Assembly (NCBI GenBank): GCA_003427395.1
Contig: BFEA01000012.1
Location: 6,655,375-6,692,414, forward strand
Length of the DNA stretch: 37,040 nt
Reading direction: 5' to 3'
Source of the DNA: Chara braunii
Taxonomy: Eukaryota; Streptophyta; Charophyceae; Charales; Characeae
Shown one piece after another: positions 1 through 10,567 of this stretch. Under the pieces are notes generated by a model. The model searched no databases and was not told where the DNA came from. It was given only the letters and a program-made list of their open reading frames with translations. Each line of letters opens with the position of its first letter. Positions within the stretch are counted from its first letter, which is position 1. Both the position numbers and the translations under genes were made by a program.

Positions 1-88
1 CCAAGCACCTATCGACCGAGCCACTCCAAGCACCTACCGACCGAGCCACTCCAAGCACCTATCGACCAAGCCACTCCAAGCACCTATT
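1..88. repeat. 25-bp tandem repeat, about 3.5 copies
   Basis: The unit ccaagcacctatcgaccgag plus ccact begins at 1, 26, 51 and 76, with only one or two substitutions per copy; the fourth copy is partial. It runs off the left edge, so the true copy number is unknown. It has no recognisable coding content. Confidence 0.9.
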
Positions 89-829
89 CAAACCTTCCAT
101 CCCCTGTGGGGGAGGCGGGGGGGCTGGTGTTTTCAGGGTATTGTTTTGATGTGACCAGCGTTTGAGCCGGAGCTGTTCGTCAGCCAATTGTCTCATAGCT
201 TTGCTGTAAAATAACATTGAATCCAATCGTTTGTGTGCTCGCTGCAGTCTGTTAGTCGTTCTCATGATGTTATGGTGATCTCTCTGCCCTCGTTTTGTAA
301 TTTTGTTGTTTTGTTGGTTTATGGTACGTTACTTTCTGTTTTTTTGTTTTATGTTTTTGTTTTTGTTTTTGTTTTATGCCTTGGCTTTATTTCTTTTTAT
401 TTCTTTTTATTTCTTTTTAATTCTTAACCGATTGTTTAGTGGTTCAGCGAATTCCGGGGGCTGGTTGGGCTCTGCCAGGGGGCTTTATCTCCACCTTCCT
501 TCACCTCTTCTGTGGGGGGTGCCTTTCCTTCCCAGTTTTCGATCTTGCTACAAACCCAACTCACCTTCGTACTTCCTATTCTCTCGCCTTACTCCCGATC
601 TGATTTTCTTTCCGCCTTGATTCGCCCGTTTCCTTCTCCGATTTCCGTTCACTTTCCTGCAATCCTTCACCCCATTCCGCAGTGAGCCGTCCTGGGCTGT
701 TGTCTCCGCCCCCTTTCCTTTACTCCACGTCCCCCTGCCCCCCCACCCCTCTTCTCCCCTTGCCTTCGTATTTTTCACCCTGCCCTCGATCCGAGTTTCT
801 TTCCACCCTCTCCCCCTTTGACTCTCTCC
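89..829. other. Non-coding pyrimidine-rich stretch
   Basis: The plus strand is T- and C-rich throughout, including a run of TTTATTTCTT-like decamers near 385-420. Open frames here are short and of biased composition. It adjoins the broken 3' end of the minus-strand LINE, so it could be altered LINE tail or unrelated sequence. No gene is seen. Confidence 0.5.
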
Positions 830-833
830 GATT

Positions 834-1967
834 GTAACTTATTCGAGTGGCGTAATGTAATATGTTGACCCTTCTTGCCACTCCCATTCTTCCTCCTTTA
901 ATGTTCCATGCCCATTCACCCGGGTCCACCTCCAATTCTTCCACCGGTGTAGTCGGAGAGAATATTGTGTAGTCTTCCGTCTCCACCACTCTCACTTTAT
1001 GCAAGTGCTGCCATTGGATGGTAATTGGTGTTTTGGAGTCCCGATCCATAAGGCTAGTGGTGCTACCCGGATTTGCAATGGTGTGCATATCCGCTTGTAG
1101 CCATTCCTTTCTTGTAGGCACCTGGTCCCAAATTCTAAAGGCTTCGCTTGGTTCCTTATCTTGTTGCTATGTGGCCCAGTCTCCTAAGCCCCACCGAGTT
1201 CCCTTCCGCAGTAGCTCCTTCCACTCTTGCGGTATGGCTGCTAGCAGGGTTTTGTAATTCTCTGATAGTCAGTGGCATCCCTTAAGTTCTGTCGTAAGCT
1301 CCCTAGCTGTCTTCCACCACTTTTCTCCCTCTAACCAGAGATGTTTGACTTGCCATATCCCATGCTCTAACCACTTTCCCCACTTAGAGTCCTTAGCAGT
1401 GAGTGTCGGTGGTTTCCCCTGTGCATCCTTAATGTTGGAATTGCAAAACAACGGTTGCCGGAGAGTCTCTTCTCTCGTATATGGTTCCTTTACCTTGGCC
1501 GGGAAGATTTCCTTCCACAACTTCAGCATTTGTACCCAATACGATGCCGCCCTGTGACTCTCCTCTGCGTTAGTATCGTCGCCCTCTCTTGTGCCCACCT
1601 TGGCCCAAGTGCTACACATAACCCAAAACAGACCTGACATATTCGGAGGTGTCTTGTATTTGGCCATTTGTCTGATCCTATGTAGCGCCAATGCCGTCCA
1701 AGGCAGCCTTTGTTGGGAGATTATTTTAACAAACCATTTCGTTTGGAGCGCCTTGAGCTGTTGTTGTGGGTCCAATATACCCAGACCTTCCCGTTCTTTC
1801 GCTTGAGTTACGTACTTCCACGCTACTTTGGATATGAATTGTGGTTTGGTCGCATTAGATGTCCAAAGATATGTTGCCGCTCTTCTTCTGAATAATGTCT
1901 GCGCTGGTGGGGTCCAAATTGTCCCTGCGTACCACAACATGGAGAAGATGGATGTGTTCAGAATCAA
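834..1967 (-). pseudogene. LINE 1 ORF2 C-terminal connector
   Basis: Two open frames (1967-1269 and 1121-720) continue the ORF2 protein after the RT. Recognisable parts are YLWTSNATKPQF, GLGILDPQQQLKALQTKW, ETLRQPLFCNSN and VETEDYTIFSP, all with counterparts in LINE 3 (26581-27600). A frame change lies between about 1270 and 1120. Homology ends near 834; beyond that the frame runs into low-complexity purine-rich coding that I do not regard as protein. The CCHC zf-RVT segment expected next is missing. Confidence 0.75.
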
Positions 1968-2043
1968 GGCCCTGCCGAAGACTGCGTGTACACTGCTAAC
2001 CAGGTCCCCATCTTTGTTAGGATCTTGGACATGAGATCAGCTG

Positions 2044-3309
2044 CTATTGTGTGAGTGGTCTCACTGCCGTTATCTTGACACCTAGATATCTCAACGGGGC
2101 GTGTGCTGGCACCCATCGAAACCCATGTGGGCTTGAGACTGGGCTTTCACCCTCTTCCTCCTGGTCCGCCAACCACCAACCTACGGTCTTCGGCCATTTA
2201 ATTTTCATTTCCGATGCCAGTTGGAATGCCTCCATCGCCCGTGTCAAGGCTTGAAAGGATGAGTCTGATGCCCTAATTAATACTGTGAGGTCGTCCGCGA
2301 AGAGGAGGGTTGTAGGCAGGTGGATACGACGTCCTTGTTGATCTGGCTCTGTTATAAGTCGTTGGATTGATGGATCCTTTCTGAGAAAGGATGCCACCGC
2401 CTCCATTATAAATAGGAAGATTGGTGCAGCCAAGGGGTCCCCTTGCCTGACTGATCGCGACATTCTGTATCTCATTGATAGATGACCATTAATATGAACT
2501 TGTCCATGTGCGTCGTTGTAGAGAACTCTGATCCATTTTCAGAAATTTGGGCCTACTCCCATCTTCTCCATACATTGTTGCAGGAAAGGCCAATTGACCT
2601 GGTCCTACGCCTTTTGGAAGTCGAAGAACAGTATTGCCACATTAATTCTCTTGTCCTTTATGTATCGTATTGACTCTGCTAGCGCCATGACATTGTCTAA
2701 TATGAACCGTCCAGGTATAAGCCCCGTCTGATCCAAGCGAAAGCATCCCGCTGTGATTGTTGTGAGACGATTGGCTAATAGTTTGGCTGCTATCTTGTGC
2801 GTGAGCGTGAGTGAAGTTATTGGTTTGTAGTTGCGAATGTCCGTTGAACTTCCTTTCTTGTACAGTAATGTGACTGTTCCCGTCGCCGGGTCCTGTCCCT
2901 GGCCTTCTGCTTGCCATGCTTGCTCGAAGTATGCTAGATACTCTTCGCCCAGGATTGGTCAGTACTCTACCCAGAATTCCTTGGTCAATCCATCCTTCCC
3001 TGATGTCTTATTTGGGGACATCGACTTCGGCGCCTTCCATAATTCTTCTTGGGTCAACGGGGCGTCAAGCTTCGCTGCTTGCTGTAGGGTGATCGTAGGC
3101 TCAAGGTGGAGCAGAAACTTAGATCGTGCCTCCTCCACCTGCTGCCTTACATGTTTGGCCTCCCTTGTCGCATATAGCTTGCTGTAGAAATCATGGGCTA
3201 CCTGAATCATCCCTTCTATGGTAGATGTTAGACCATTCGGTCCCTCCAATTGATCTATCAGGGTGTTTCTTCCTCTGGTCTCGATTTTCTGAAAGAAAAT
3301 TTTGATCAT
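2044..3309 (-). pseudogene. LINE 1 reverse transcriptase
   Basis: This is the reverse transcriptase of the same LINE. The N-terminal part (3309-2959) has APLTQEELWKA and KTSGKDGLTKEFW, typical of the start of L1 RT. The segment 2917-2480 reads as RT fingers and palm when frame changes are allowed. The last part (2475-2044) has SVRQGDPLAAPIF and the catalytic LFADDLTVL motif intact, followed by a GWWL segment and RYLGV. This palm region is clearly related to the plus-strand LINE at 26045. The element is broken by at least two frame changes or stops. Confidence 0.85.
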
Positions 3310-3572
3310 TCACTCTCCTTCTTCCCACTCCTTTACCCTGGCTCTCATTTGAAGACCCCACAATCTCCATCGTTCCCCTTCTGCTAGCTCCTCCCTTGCC
3401 GCCTCTAAAGTCCTTTCATAAATCGTCACTCCTGGACACCTGATGATGTTACTCTCAGCTAATCTCATCGCATGTCCCTCGTCCTAACCGCCATCCGCCT
3501 GGCCACCCCTTCAGAGGCTTTGGACAGGGCGATGAGCAGCTCTGGGAAGGCCTGTGAGTCAGGGTTATGGGA

Positions 3573-4683
3573 CTAACATACTTGTAGCATAGCCTGCCTC
3601 GTATCCGTGGTACGCAGTAGCGAGTTATTTACTTTATAGAAACTCCTCCACCTCGCGACCTGTTTGTCTGTTACCAAGTGTAGAAAAACTGACTTATGGT
3701 CCAGACCTGCCATGTACGGTAAATCACCTATGCCTACCTCATGTATCATGCCTGTTATACCTGGGGATGTCAGGGAGTAGTCTATTCTTGACGCTGAGAT
3801 ATGCTGGCTACGGTTCCTTTTGAGATAGGTGAACTGCTTTTCTTCCGGGAAGTGGAGTCTGTAGGGGTCCATCAAGTCTCTGCTTATCCTCATATTGTGA
3901 ATTGGCAAGGCCTCTTCTCCCACTCCCTCCTCCCAATGTCTGTTTGATGCTGACATTCTATCTAAGCTGGGATCTAACGTGGCATTCCAGTCTCCCACTA
4001 CAATTAGGTGCCTGTCCGATTCCAATTGCTCCTGTATGCATTCCATTGTACCCTTCCGTTGCTGTAACCCATCAGGACAGTATACCGTCATCAGCGTATA
4101 TGGCTCGTCATAGAAGTCAAAGTTGACTTTCGCCCATCCACCCTCTATTGAGTCCACTTGGGTTTCTCTCAGTACTAATTTCACTTTCACTGCTGACCTG
4201 TTATTCTGTATTATAACTACTACTGCTGAGTGTGGCCTGACCGCCGATGCCCACCAGGCCTTTTACCTGCCGCAGCTTTTGTGTTATCCTGCTCCTCGTT
4301 TGCTGGTGTTCTTGGGATTCGGTGAGGTGAGTTTCTTGAAAGCAGATGAAGTCTGGTGGAGAACTATCGAACCATCCTGCATATTTTGCGATGCTGTTCC
4401 ACTTGTCTTGGTTATCTAGTTTTCCTGCTAACCCATTCACATTCCATGAAACAATTTTGAGCTCCGGGGTTATCTGCTTATCGTGGTCCATCTTTGTCCT
4501 CTTTCTGAGTCCTCCTATCCCTCCTTCCGCCATTAGGTGTTGCTGGGACGGCCCAATATAGGAGCCATTACAGGCTTCTGATTCTAGCGGGTTTATATGG
4601 CTAAAATATTCCATGGTATTGAATCTGGCCAGCAGTGTTCCTTTCCCAGATGTTTGACCCATCTGTTTGAGATAACTTGGCAT
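3573..4683 (-). pseudogene. LINE 1 endonuclease domain (two frames)
   Basis: This is an L1-type endonuclease that nicks target DNA to prime reverse transcription. Minus-strand frame 4683-4201 carries KIVSWNVNGL and FICFQETHL. After a frameshift near 4200-4240, frame 4190-3573 carries VVGDWNATLD, SRIDYSL and LDHKSV. These are the Asn, Glu, Asp-x-Asn, Asp and Asp-His signatures of the exo/endo/phosphatase fold, so the catalytic residues survive although the frame is broken. The first ATG at 4683 may not be the native start, because about 65 residues precede the domain. It is inactive as it stands unless the frameshift is an assembly error. Confidence 0.85.
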
Positions 4684-5734
4684 GGGTCGATTGCATTGTC
4701 TCTTATTTTGTAGCCTATTTTAACTTCATACTCTTGGAGGTTCATTAGCTTCCTCACTTTGCTTTTGCCTATCTGGATGTACCACCCCCATTCTGCTCTA
4801 GTTCTCTAATGTCTTCTTTATCTGGTCTGGTCTGTATAGGATTGTCCTTGTTTGTCTGCACTTTCTCCTGGTGTTTGTCTACTTTTCCTTTTGTTTCCAA
4901 GTTCTAACTTTCCTCCGTTTTTTTATGTTAAATCTGGGGTAGTTAATAGTTATGCTTTCGTTTTCCACTTCTGTTCTTGTTTTATGCTTATCCTGTAGCT
5001 CGTAAACTTCGAACTCTGCTATGTTCCGACGCGAATCGCGGCATGGACAACAAATGGAACAAACCGGCTTCAGAGATAACCTGCATGGATCCAGACGGGT
5101 ATCGAGGGAATATACAGTGGTAATGTGTTCTTGGGAATGGACCACGACAGGGAAGGTTCTTGAACTGCAGACCAGTTTGAACTAGAGCTGTGATGTATGA
5201 GATTGGCACTAGAGGTCTGTAGAAACAACACTCCCTTCAGCGCGTGCGCTGTTACCGGGAGCATAAGTATTCCAACGGACAGGACGCTGGTCCCTTTTCT
5301 CGGCTGACGAAGTATTCCACCCTCTTGACAATTCCGTCGTGCAGACGGATGAAGCGCGTAGAGGGACTACTGCGCTGCCGATCATTTTCGGGAGATTGTG
5401 GCTATGGTAGAGTATAGGCAAGCCAGGGGAGTGATCAGGAAAAGAGTACGAGTGAGAGATGAGCAAGGGGGATAGGAGACAGACGGTGTCAGTTCTTTTC
5501 GGTGTCCTATACCTGCGAAGGTTTAGGCTGTGAACATTCATTTTGTGCTTATTCATGAAATTTAAAAGCGTCTCATTCACTTATTTTCGACTGTGTCGTT
5601 TTCAGCTTGATTCAGCTTGTGTGATCTTCGCTCTCTCGCCACCTCATATTCCTCTTTCTCCAGTGTATGCTCTTCTACATGCTCCTGTATGACGCTCTAG
5701 TCCTCCTCGTACAGACTGCCATCACAGTCTGCCT
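4684..5734. other. No recognisable gene
   Basis: Several minus-strand open frames lie here (5145-4879, 5580-5209), but none shows a known domain. The proximal one could be remnant 5' sequence of LINE 1, since it joins it in orientation and is lysine-rich. No ORF1 RRM or zinc knuckle is visible. Nothing else is supported. Confidence 0.4.
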
Positions 5735-5800
5735 CTCCACAAAGGACAAAAAAAAAGAGCAAAAACTGTATCTACCCATGTTCTAGGAGAAAGTTCATTC
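5735..5800 (-). repeat. U6-composite repeat, fragment
   Basis: On the plus strand, cacaaaggacaaaaa is followed by ctgtatctacccatgttcta and agttcattctt. The same order occurs in the tandem U6-composite copies at 11609-12185, for example ctgtatcgacccatgatctg then gattcattctt. Only the boundary between the head segment and the start of the U6-like part is kept. The rest of the U6-like part is replaced by an A-rich stretch on the plus strand. Confidence 0.55.
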
Positions 5801-5825
5801 TTTCAATCCCCCAGACTTTATGGGG

Positions 5826-6015
5826 TGATCAATGCTGGCAGACATAACTTGTCATATGGTTTTATCTCTGCAGGGGACACTGGACCCGTTTTCCAGCAGG
5901 TGCAGCTCCCCACCAATAGATGGAGCAGCCAGAGACTCCTACTAGCGGGGGATGCTCATATCACCCCCACTGGTAATAGTCCCCGGTTCTTTAAGCAAAA
6001 AAGAAAAGAAAAGAT
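5826..6015 (+). repeat. LINE 3'-end tail copy with A-rich end
   Basis: The sequence atcaatgctggcag ... tggacccgttttccagcagg ... gctccccaccaatagat ... ccag recurs at 11095-11235, directly after the plus-strand LINE 2. Weaker matches (aatcaatgc, tggac, gctcccca) occur in the 3' end of LINE 3 at 28757-28880. Here it ends in an A-rich run (aagcaaaaaagaaaag...). The most economical reading is a severely 5'-truncated LINE insertion that keeps only the 3' UTR. This is an inference from repeats inside the window. Confidence 0.55.
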
Positions 6016-6026
6016 AAAAAAGAAAG

Positions 6027-6117
6027 GAGAAAGTTCGTTCTCATTTTGCACATTTGGTGAGTAGTAGAGCGAGGCCCTGACACTGGATGACACGCCTAAA
6101 ACGGAAAACGGTCCCAA
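6027..6117 (+). repeat. U6-composite repeat, head joined to U6 3' half
   Basis: Positions 6036-6072 (ttctcattttgcacatttgg, tgagtagtagagcgag) match the head segment of the minus-strand copies at 11609-12185. The head is joined directly to ggccctgacactggatgaca, cgcctaaaacgg, aaaacggtccc, which aligns with the 3' half of plant U6 snRNA (GGCCCCTGCGCAAGGATGAC, ACGCATAAATCGAGAAATGG, TCC). An A-rich stretch follows. The internal part of the composite is deleted. Confidence 0.6.
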
Positions 6118-6237
6118 GAAAACAAAACGACAACTAGTCAGATTTACAGAATCCCAAGAGGACAAAAGACACACAAAAAAAGCGCAAAGCACAGAACACC
6201 GCCGCTATGCACTTGTATTCGAACATGCGACGAGAGA

Positions 6238-6345
6238 TTCATAAACACGCCAGGCAATGCGGGCCAGCTAGCGCCGCGGGCCCAAGAGGGAAACACCGTT
6301 TTCCCAACAGTGGCAGCCGTGCCTCGCGGGAGCGTCATGCACGAC
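6238..6345 (+). repeat. Dispersed repeat, inverted relative to 36604-36715
   Basis: Shared blocks with the reverse complement of 36604-36715 are gggccc, tttcccaacagtgg, ctcgcgggagcgt and a final acccagct/acccgct. They occur in the same order and at similar spacing, so this is a diverged copy of the same unnamed element. No protein is encoded. Confidence 0.6.
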
Positions 6346-7099
6346 CCAGCTTACACTTTAATAAGAGTATAGAATACTATAGATAAAGATATAGATAAGA
6401 TGTTGGGAGAGATGCTGGAGGCGGGAGATGGTGGCGGGTTGAGGGAGGAGTGTCATTGGTTCTTGCTTGTGTTCATCATCATCTTCTTCTTCTTCTTCTT
6501 CCATTCTCCACACTTCCTCCTCCTTTGTCTATCTCTGTTTCGAATCTCTTTCATGTCAGTTGCAATCAGACGGCATTGTCTTTCTTTGAGTTTATGCACT
6601 GAAAGATATCCAGGACCATAATGCAAATAATTCCCCTCGATGGTCTGGATCATATGGCAAGGCAAAAAAACGCATAGAAAAAATGAGGCTTGGACCCACT
6701 GGTGGTTTCACTCAGAAAAAAAAGGAAACAGGTCATATAAATTTCATGCTGCATTGTCCACTGTTAAACCTGCAGCACGTCCAAGACTACGTATGCTGTT
6801 GAAACTCAATTTCACCGATGATGACAGCCAGAACCTTACTGGATGCTGGCAGAATCAGGATTCGGTGGTCAGTGGTTGGCAACACTGGTTCTTTCCAGGG
6901 AGGTCAGCAGGTTGCCGCCAGTTCAGCCCGCCGCCTCCACGTGCACTGGTGGCAGTTCAGGTTGGCGGCTCGGGCAGTGGTTGTTTAAGAGGCACACATA
7001 CAAGTCTCGAACGTTGATCCATCGAGAGAGGTACAAGAACGAAATGTAGGAAACATGAAGCCAAACGAAGCAAATAGGCTACCATCAGACAATAATTAG
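6346..7099. other. No gene seen; short CTT repeat
   Basis: This is the region downstream of the CLASP polyadenylation signal. It has a (TTC)n run near 6481-6500 and otherwise unremarkable sequence. The plus-strand frame at 6640-7017 has no recognisable domain and a composition typical of chance. Nothing is supported here. Confidence 0.5.
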
Positions 7100-7117
7100 A
7101 TCTATACTCAAAAAAAG

Positions 7118-7123
7118 TTTATT
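7118..7123 (-). promoter_or_regulatory. CLASP: Candidate polyadenylation signal AATAAA of CLASP
   Basis: The minus strand reads ccaataaactttttttg here, about 300 nt beyond the CLASP stop codon at 7421-7419. The interval 7418-7124 is AT-rich with no other coding signal, consistent with a 3' UTR. The cleavage site would lie roughly 15-30 nt further on. Confidence 0.5.
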
Positions 7124-7418
7124 GGTTCTTTCATCCCAGCAAGTACATTACATGTAACTAATATTCCAATGGAAGCACCTCTCTCTGATATAATCGAAAA
7201 CCTGAGTAGATCTGATTTTTGTGATAAAGTGGGTAAACCACACGCCAAATTTGCCTAGGTGAACTTGGATAGTGCAAAGATTCTGGGAAATTTCCTTTGT
7301 TATAGAACTTATAGTCTTATAGATGATGATTACATTCCAACATTACCAACAGAATTGAGTACAAAGTGAAAGAAACACAGGGCTGACATGGGGATACAGG
7401 CTCATACAGCTGACGTAG

Positions 7419-7619
7419 TTATGGTTCAATAGGTTCGGAGTTAGCATCAGTTCCATCAAGGGCATCAGGAAAATTGCTCGTGCGGTGCATACAGACCTGA
7501 GTAATTCGGTTGGCATAGATTGTCACCAGCTTGAGTTGTGTGTGTGGTAGCCCACTTAAGTGAGGAATGAGTGCATCACCCAACATCATGTACATCTCCA
7601 CCAATGCGAGCACCACTGC
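7419..7619 (-). CDS. CLASP: CLASP, apparent last coding exon
   Basis: CLASP proteins bind microtubules and stabilise them at plus ends and cell edges; the C-terminal helical domain is the part that contacts partner proteins. On the minus strand a pyrimidine-rich tract ending ctccctcgcag is followed by an exon encoding AVVLALVEMYMMLGDALIPH, then LSGLPHTQLKLVTIYANRIT. That is the conserved end of plant and animal CLASP C-terminal domains (Leu-Val-x-x-Tyr, then L-x-T-IYANRI in plants). The frame closes with a short acidic tail and TAA at 7421-7419; it is 66 residues long. It joins in phase 0 to the exon at 30739-30638. An alternative donor CAG|GTCTGT at 7497/7496 right after the conserved part means the native C-terminus could differ. 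Homology is confident; the last 20 residues are less so. Confidence 0.85.
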   Translation of the reverse strand, partial: AVVLALVEMYMMLGDALIPHLSGLPHTQLKLVTIYANRITQVCMHRTSNFPDALDGTDANSEPIEP

Positions 7620-7623
7620 CTGC

Positions 7624-7985
7624 GAGGGAGCAACATAAACAATCAACCATTCGCTGAAGTTGGCTCATTCAAGGGCTTTCAATGATGTATTTTGAAGAAT
7701 CATTACGCCCTCCTCTTCTTTTGTATACGTGGTGTAGTGCTATCGTAGTCTGTTCATCAACAGTTGCACGTCTGTACCACTCAGCCACCAGGGGTGTGGT
7801 ACTCAGTTCCTACCCCTGGCTGCCTAGGGGGAACTGCTCATGACACTCATGACAGAAATCCTATCTCCACCATCATGGATAAGGGTTTCCCCCCCTCCCC
7901 CTTATTTCTTCCTTTGTAAGTCACCTCTCACCAAAACTTTCTTTTTCTTTCTGTTACAATCCTGGCCAATTTCTAAGTACAAATT
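7624..7985. other. Intron stretch with a tRNA box-A-like motif
   Basis: No gene is seen. On the minus strand at about 7790-7771 the sequence gtggctgagtggtacagac resembles box A of tRNA-Ser/Leu genes and could head a SINE. No convincing box B lies within the next 60 nt, so this is only a note. Confidence 0.3.
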
Positions 7986-7999
7986 CAAGAGAAAGAACA

Positions 8000-8638
8000 A
8001 TGCCATCCAATTTAACATGGTTCAATAACGGCCTGTTTTTCTTGGCTAGAAAATGCAACGAATTCTCCAAACAGCTGGCAAGACAACGCAATCAACAGGA
8101 AATCGATCTCATGAATCAGCTTCCAGAGCTAGAACAGCAGCCCGATACGCAAGACCCAGAACAACTCACACAGGCGATGCAAACTGTTAAGTCTCAGTTG
8201 CTACAACAAGCACAATACCGCTGGCAAGGGGCAAGAATCCAGGGAAAACTATCAAAATACTCTACGAAAGGCACAATGCACACAAAGTCCTTTGGCCTGG
8301 CCCACGCGAGAGCCAAGCGCACGATCGTGGAAGCACTGTATGGACCGTGAGGAGTAGACACCCACCCTATACTCTCTATGGCAGGATGTGTCAAAATTGC
8401 ACGGGATTTTTTCAAAGACCTTTTTGCCTCCCACATCCCCCCCTGTGCAGAGGACGCCCGCCTACAGCAGATTGCAGACTTCCTTCAACCCATCAACATG
8501 GTGCTTTCTCCTGAACAACGAGGGCAGCTTGAGGCCCCCCTGACCAAAGATGAAATATGGAAGGCCCTCATGCAGATGGATGAGGAGAAGACCCTTGGGC
8601 TGGATGGCCTCCCAAAGGAATTTTGGGAGACAATGTAA
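8000..8638 (+). pseudogene. LINE 2 pre-RT linker and start of RT
   Basis: Frame 8000-8350 encodes a glutamine-rich helical stretch (QLARQRNQQEIDLMNQLPEL) followed by RIQGKLSKYSTKGT, as between endonuclease and RT of L1 ORF2. A single stop (tga at 8348) separates it from 8378-8638. That second part contains EAPLTKDEIWKAL, then KTLGLDGLPKEFWETM, the typical N-terminal RT signature. After 8638 the frame changes. Confidence 0.75.
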
Positions 8639-9521
8639 AAATTGTACGAGTTCTGACCTTATGGACTACTATAATGAGGTATGGCAGACAAGGGAAATGG
8701 GGGAGCTAGTGGGTCAAGGGGTGTTATCCCTCCTTCATAAAAAAAAGGGGATAAGTTTAACATTTGGAACTATCGACCGATTACCCTCCTCACCGTAGTC
8801 TATAAAATGCTAGCTAAAGCTCTGGTGAATCGGATAATTCTGGCCTTAGAGGATATAATACATTCCTCACAGACATGATTTATGCAGCAAAGACAGATCC
8901 AAGAAAACATCCTGCTCGTCCACGAGGTAATTCAACTAATCCAACAATCCAAGCAAAACTCCCCCTCATTTTCATAGATTTCAGAAGGCCTACGGCCATG
9001 TCGATTGGCTGTTCCTGAACAAATGCTCGAATAAAAAGGAACTTCGGGTCGGGCTTTCGCAGGTGGGTAGGTATTCTCCACCGCAACGCAACCACAAGGG
9101 TGCAGATAAATGGGTCCCTGACCCCGACAATCCAACTGGAGAGGTCGGTATGCCAAGGTGACCCCATTGCCCCCTTTCTCTTCCTCGTCATTATGGAGGC
9201 CTTATCTGCTAATCTCCGCACTAAGATATTACAAAAATCCGCATCGCACAGATCCCAGAGGACGTTGTCCCGGTGTGTTCGCTGTTCGCGGATGACCTCG
9301 CCATTATGGTGGATGCTACACACCAAAATATGGAGGAAATCAGGCGACTGATGAATAAGTTTGTGGAGGTGTCTGCCATGGTGGTAAATTGGGGGAGCAA
9401 AACGCAAGGATGGTGGATCCACCATCAAGGGGGGGGCCCGCCGGATGTCCCTAACATACATTGGCTCCCTCAAGAGGCTCCGGTCCGCGTCCTGGGTGTT
9501 ACCATGACGGTCTATGGCTGA
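8639..9521 (+). pseudogene. LINE 2 reverse transcriptase, fingers and palm
   Basis: The reverse transcriptase continues through several frame changes. Positions 8660-8800 read as the YYNEVWQTREMGEL region. Positions 8880-9010 include a recognisable but shifted IDFR-KAY-like segment. Frame 9100-9351 has SVCQGDPIAPFLFLVIMEAL, and 9273-9521 has the catalytic LFADDLAIMVDA followed by GWWIHHQGG and VRVLGVTMT. The catalytic aspartates are kept while the frame is not. Confidence 0.75.
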
Positions 9522-9529
9522 CCGCTGTC

Positions 9530-10567
9530 CAATGACAGTTGGATTAGCACACCGACTTTGGCCAAACTGGCCACCTGGCATAATAAGCACACGTCTATTT
9601 TTGGCAGGGCACTGGCAATTAACAACGTGGTGTTTGTTACCTTGTGGTATAAGTCGGTGTTGTGGCCATTAAGCAAGGCGGCTTTCCAAACCCTCAAGGC
9701 TGGGGCACTGATGAACACACAAATGTGATTAGCCGGGTGGCATGGGAATCGGTTATACAACCAAAGCGGGTGGGGGGCCGAGGCACTATCGATCCTCCAA
9801 TGCATGTTTAGGCCTTCCGCCTTAAATGGTTGAAGATGTTGATATGGGCATTGGCTCTTGAGCACACTGCACGATTGGCCCCATCCGCCTCGCCAGAGGT
9901 GGGCCCCCTCATGTGGCTAGAGGATCGCTTTTGGTCGATCCCACATAGAACTCAGGGCCAACCAATAGCAGAATTCTGGCCCACGATCTTGAAGGGCTGG
10001 CGCAAACTTCCCCTTCCCGATAAACCAGCACCGGACCGCTCGGAAGAGGTATACCACCAACCCCTCTTTGGCAATCAGTGGATTGCCCCCTACCATGGCC
10101 AGGTGCTACGCAGCTCAGCAGCCCCATGGCCAAAGGTGAGGCCGGCCAAAATCCCATCCTTGCAGTGGCAGATCGCCCACCGCTGCCTGCCAACAAACGC
10201 TTGGCTGATAGATCACACCCGCTTGGAACAAAAAGGCGCGGCGCTCCCATGGTGCCAGAGATGCACCACAGCCTACCCCCCACAAAAGTGGAATGAGACT
10301 ATCGAACATATTTTCATGCAGTGCCCTGTTGCATTGCTAAATGTGGCGCTGGTGGGATCACATCTGGCGGAAAATGGGTCCTACCACACCTTGGCCATGG
10401 TCCTGGCAAGCCATACTGGTAGGTCACTGGACTGCATTTGCACAAGCATCCACATTTGAGAACAATTGGTACAGATTAGGCAGACGGACGATCCTATGGG
10501 TGCTGTGGTGGCAGCGCTGTACCCTGGCGCTGGAAGGGGCTAGGGTAGAAGGCCAGGAACTGACATG
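9530..10567 (+). pseudogene. LINE 2 ORF2 C-terminus with zf-RVT motif
   Basis: Frame 9830-10459 encodes the C-terminal connector: LWLEDRFWSIP, then YHQPLFGNQWI, then SLQWQIAHRCLPTNAWL. It is followed by the zinc motif CQRC ... EHIFMQC (10253-10325), a C-x2-C ... H-x4-C pattern typical of the reverse-transcriptase zinc-binding domain (zf-RVT) of plant LINEs. Frame 10341-10568 then continues with WYRLGRRTILWVLWWQRC, showing one more frame change. The stop near 10567 is the probable end of ORF2. Confidence 0.75.

Larger units (their letters stand above)
830..4683 (-). mobile_element. L1-like LINE 1, decayed, lacking its 3' end
   Basis: Read on the minus strand, the order is apurinic/apyrimidinic-type endonuclease, reverse transcriptase, then a C-terminal connector, as in the ORF2 protein of plant L1-type non-LTR retrotransposons. 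Frame changes separate the parts. The connector matches the plus-strand LINE at 26045-28934 up to the segment around VDPGEWAWN, then similarity stops near 830. The zinc-knuckle region (zf-RVT) and poly(A) tail present in that other LINE are absent. No ORF1 protein is recognisable upstream; possible N-terminal remnants extend to about 5145. The element lies downstream of the CLASP 3' UTR, outside that gene. Confidence 0.85.

Noticed and set aside
303-620. Plus-strand Phe/Leu-rich frame that looks like a membrane protein
   Set aside because: The T-rich DNA forces Phe and Leu codons; there is no start context or domain.
7771-7790. tRNA gene on the minus strand from a box-A-like motif
   Set aside because: No box B or cloverleaf can be formed nearby; kept only as a possible SINE head.
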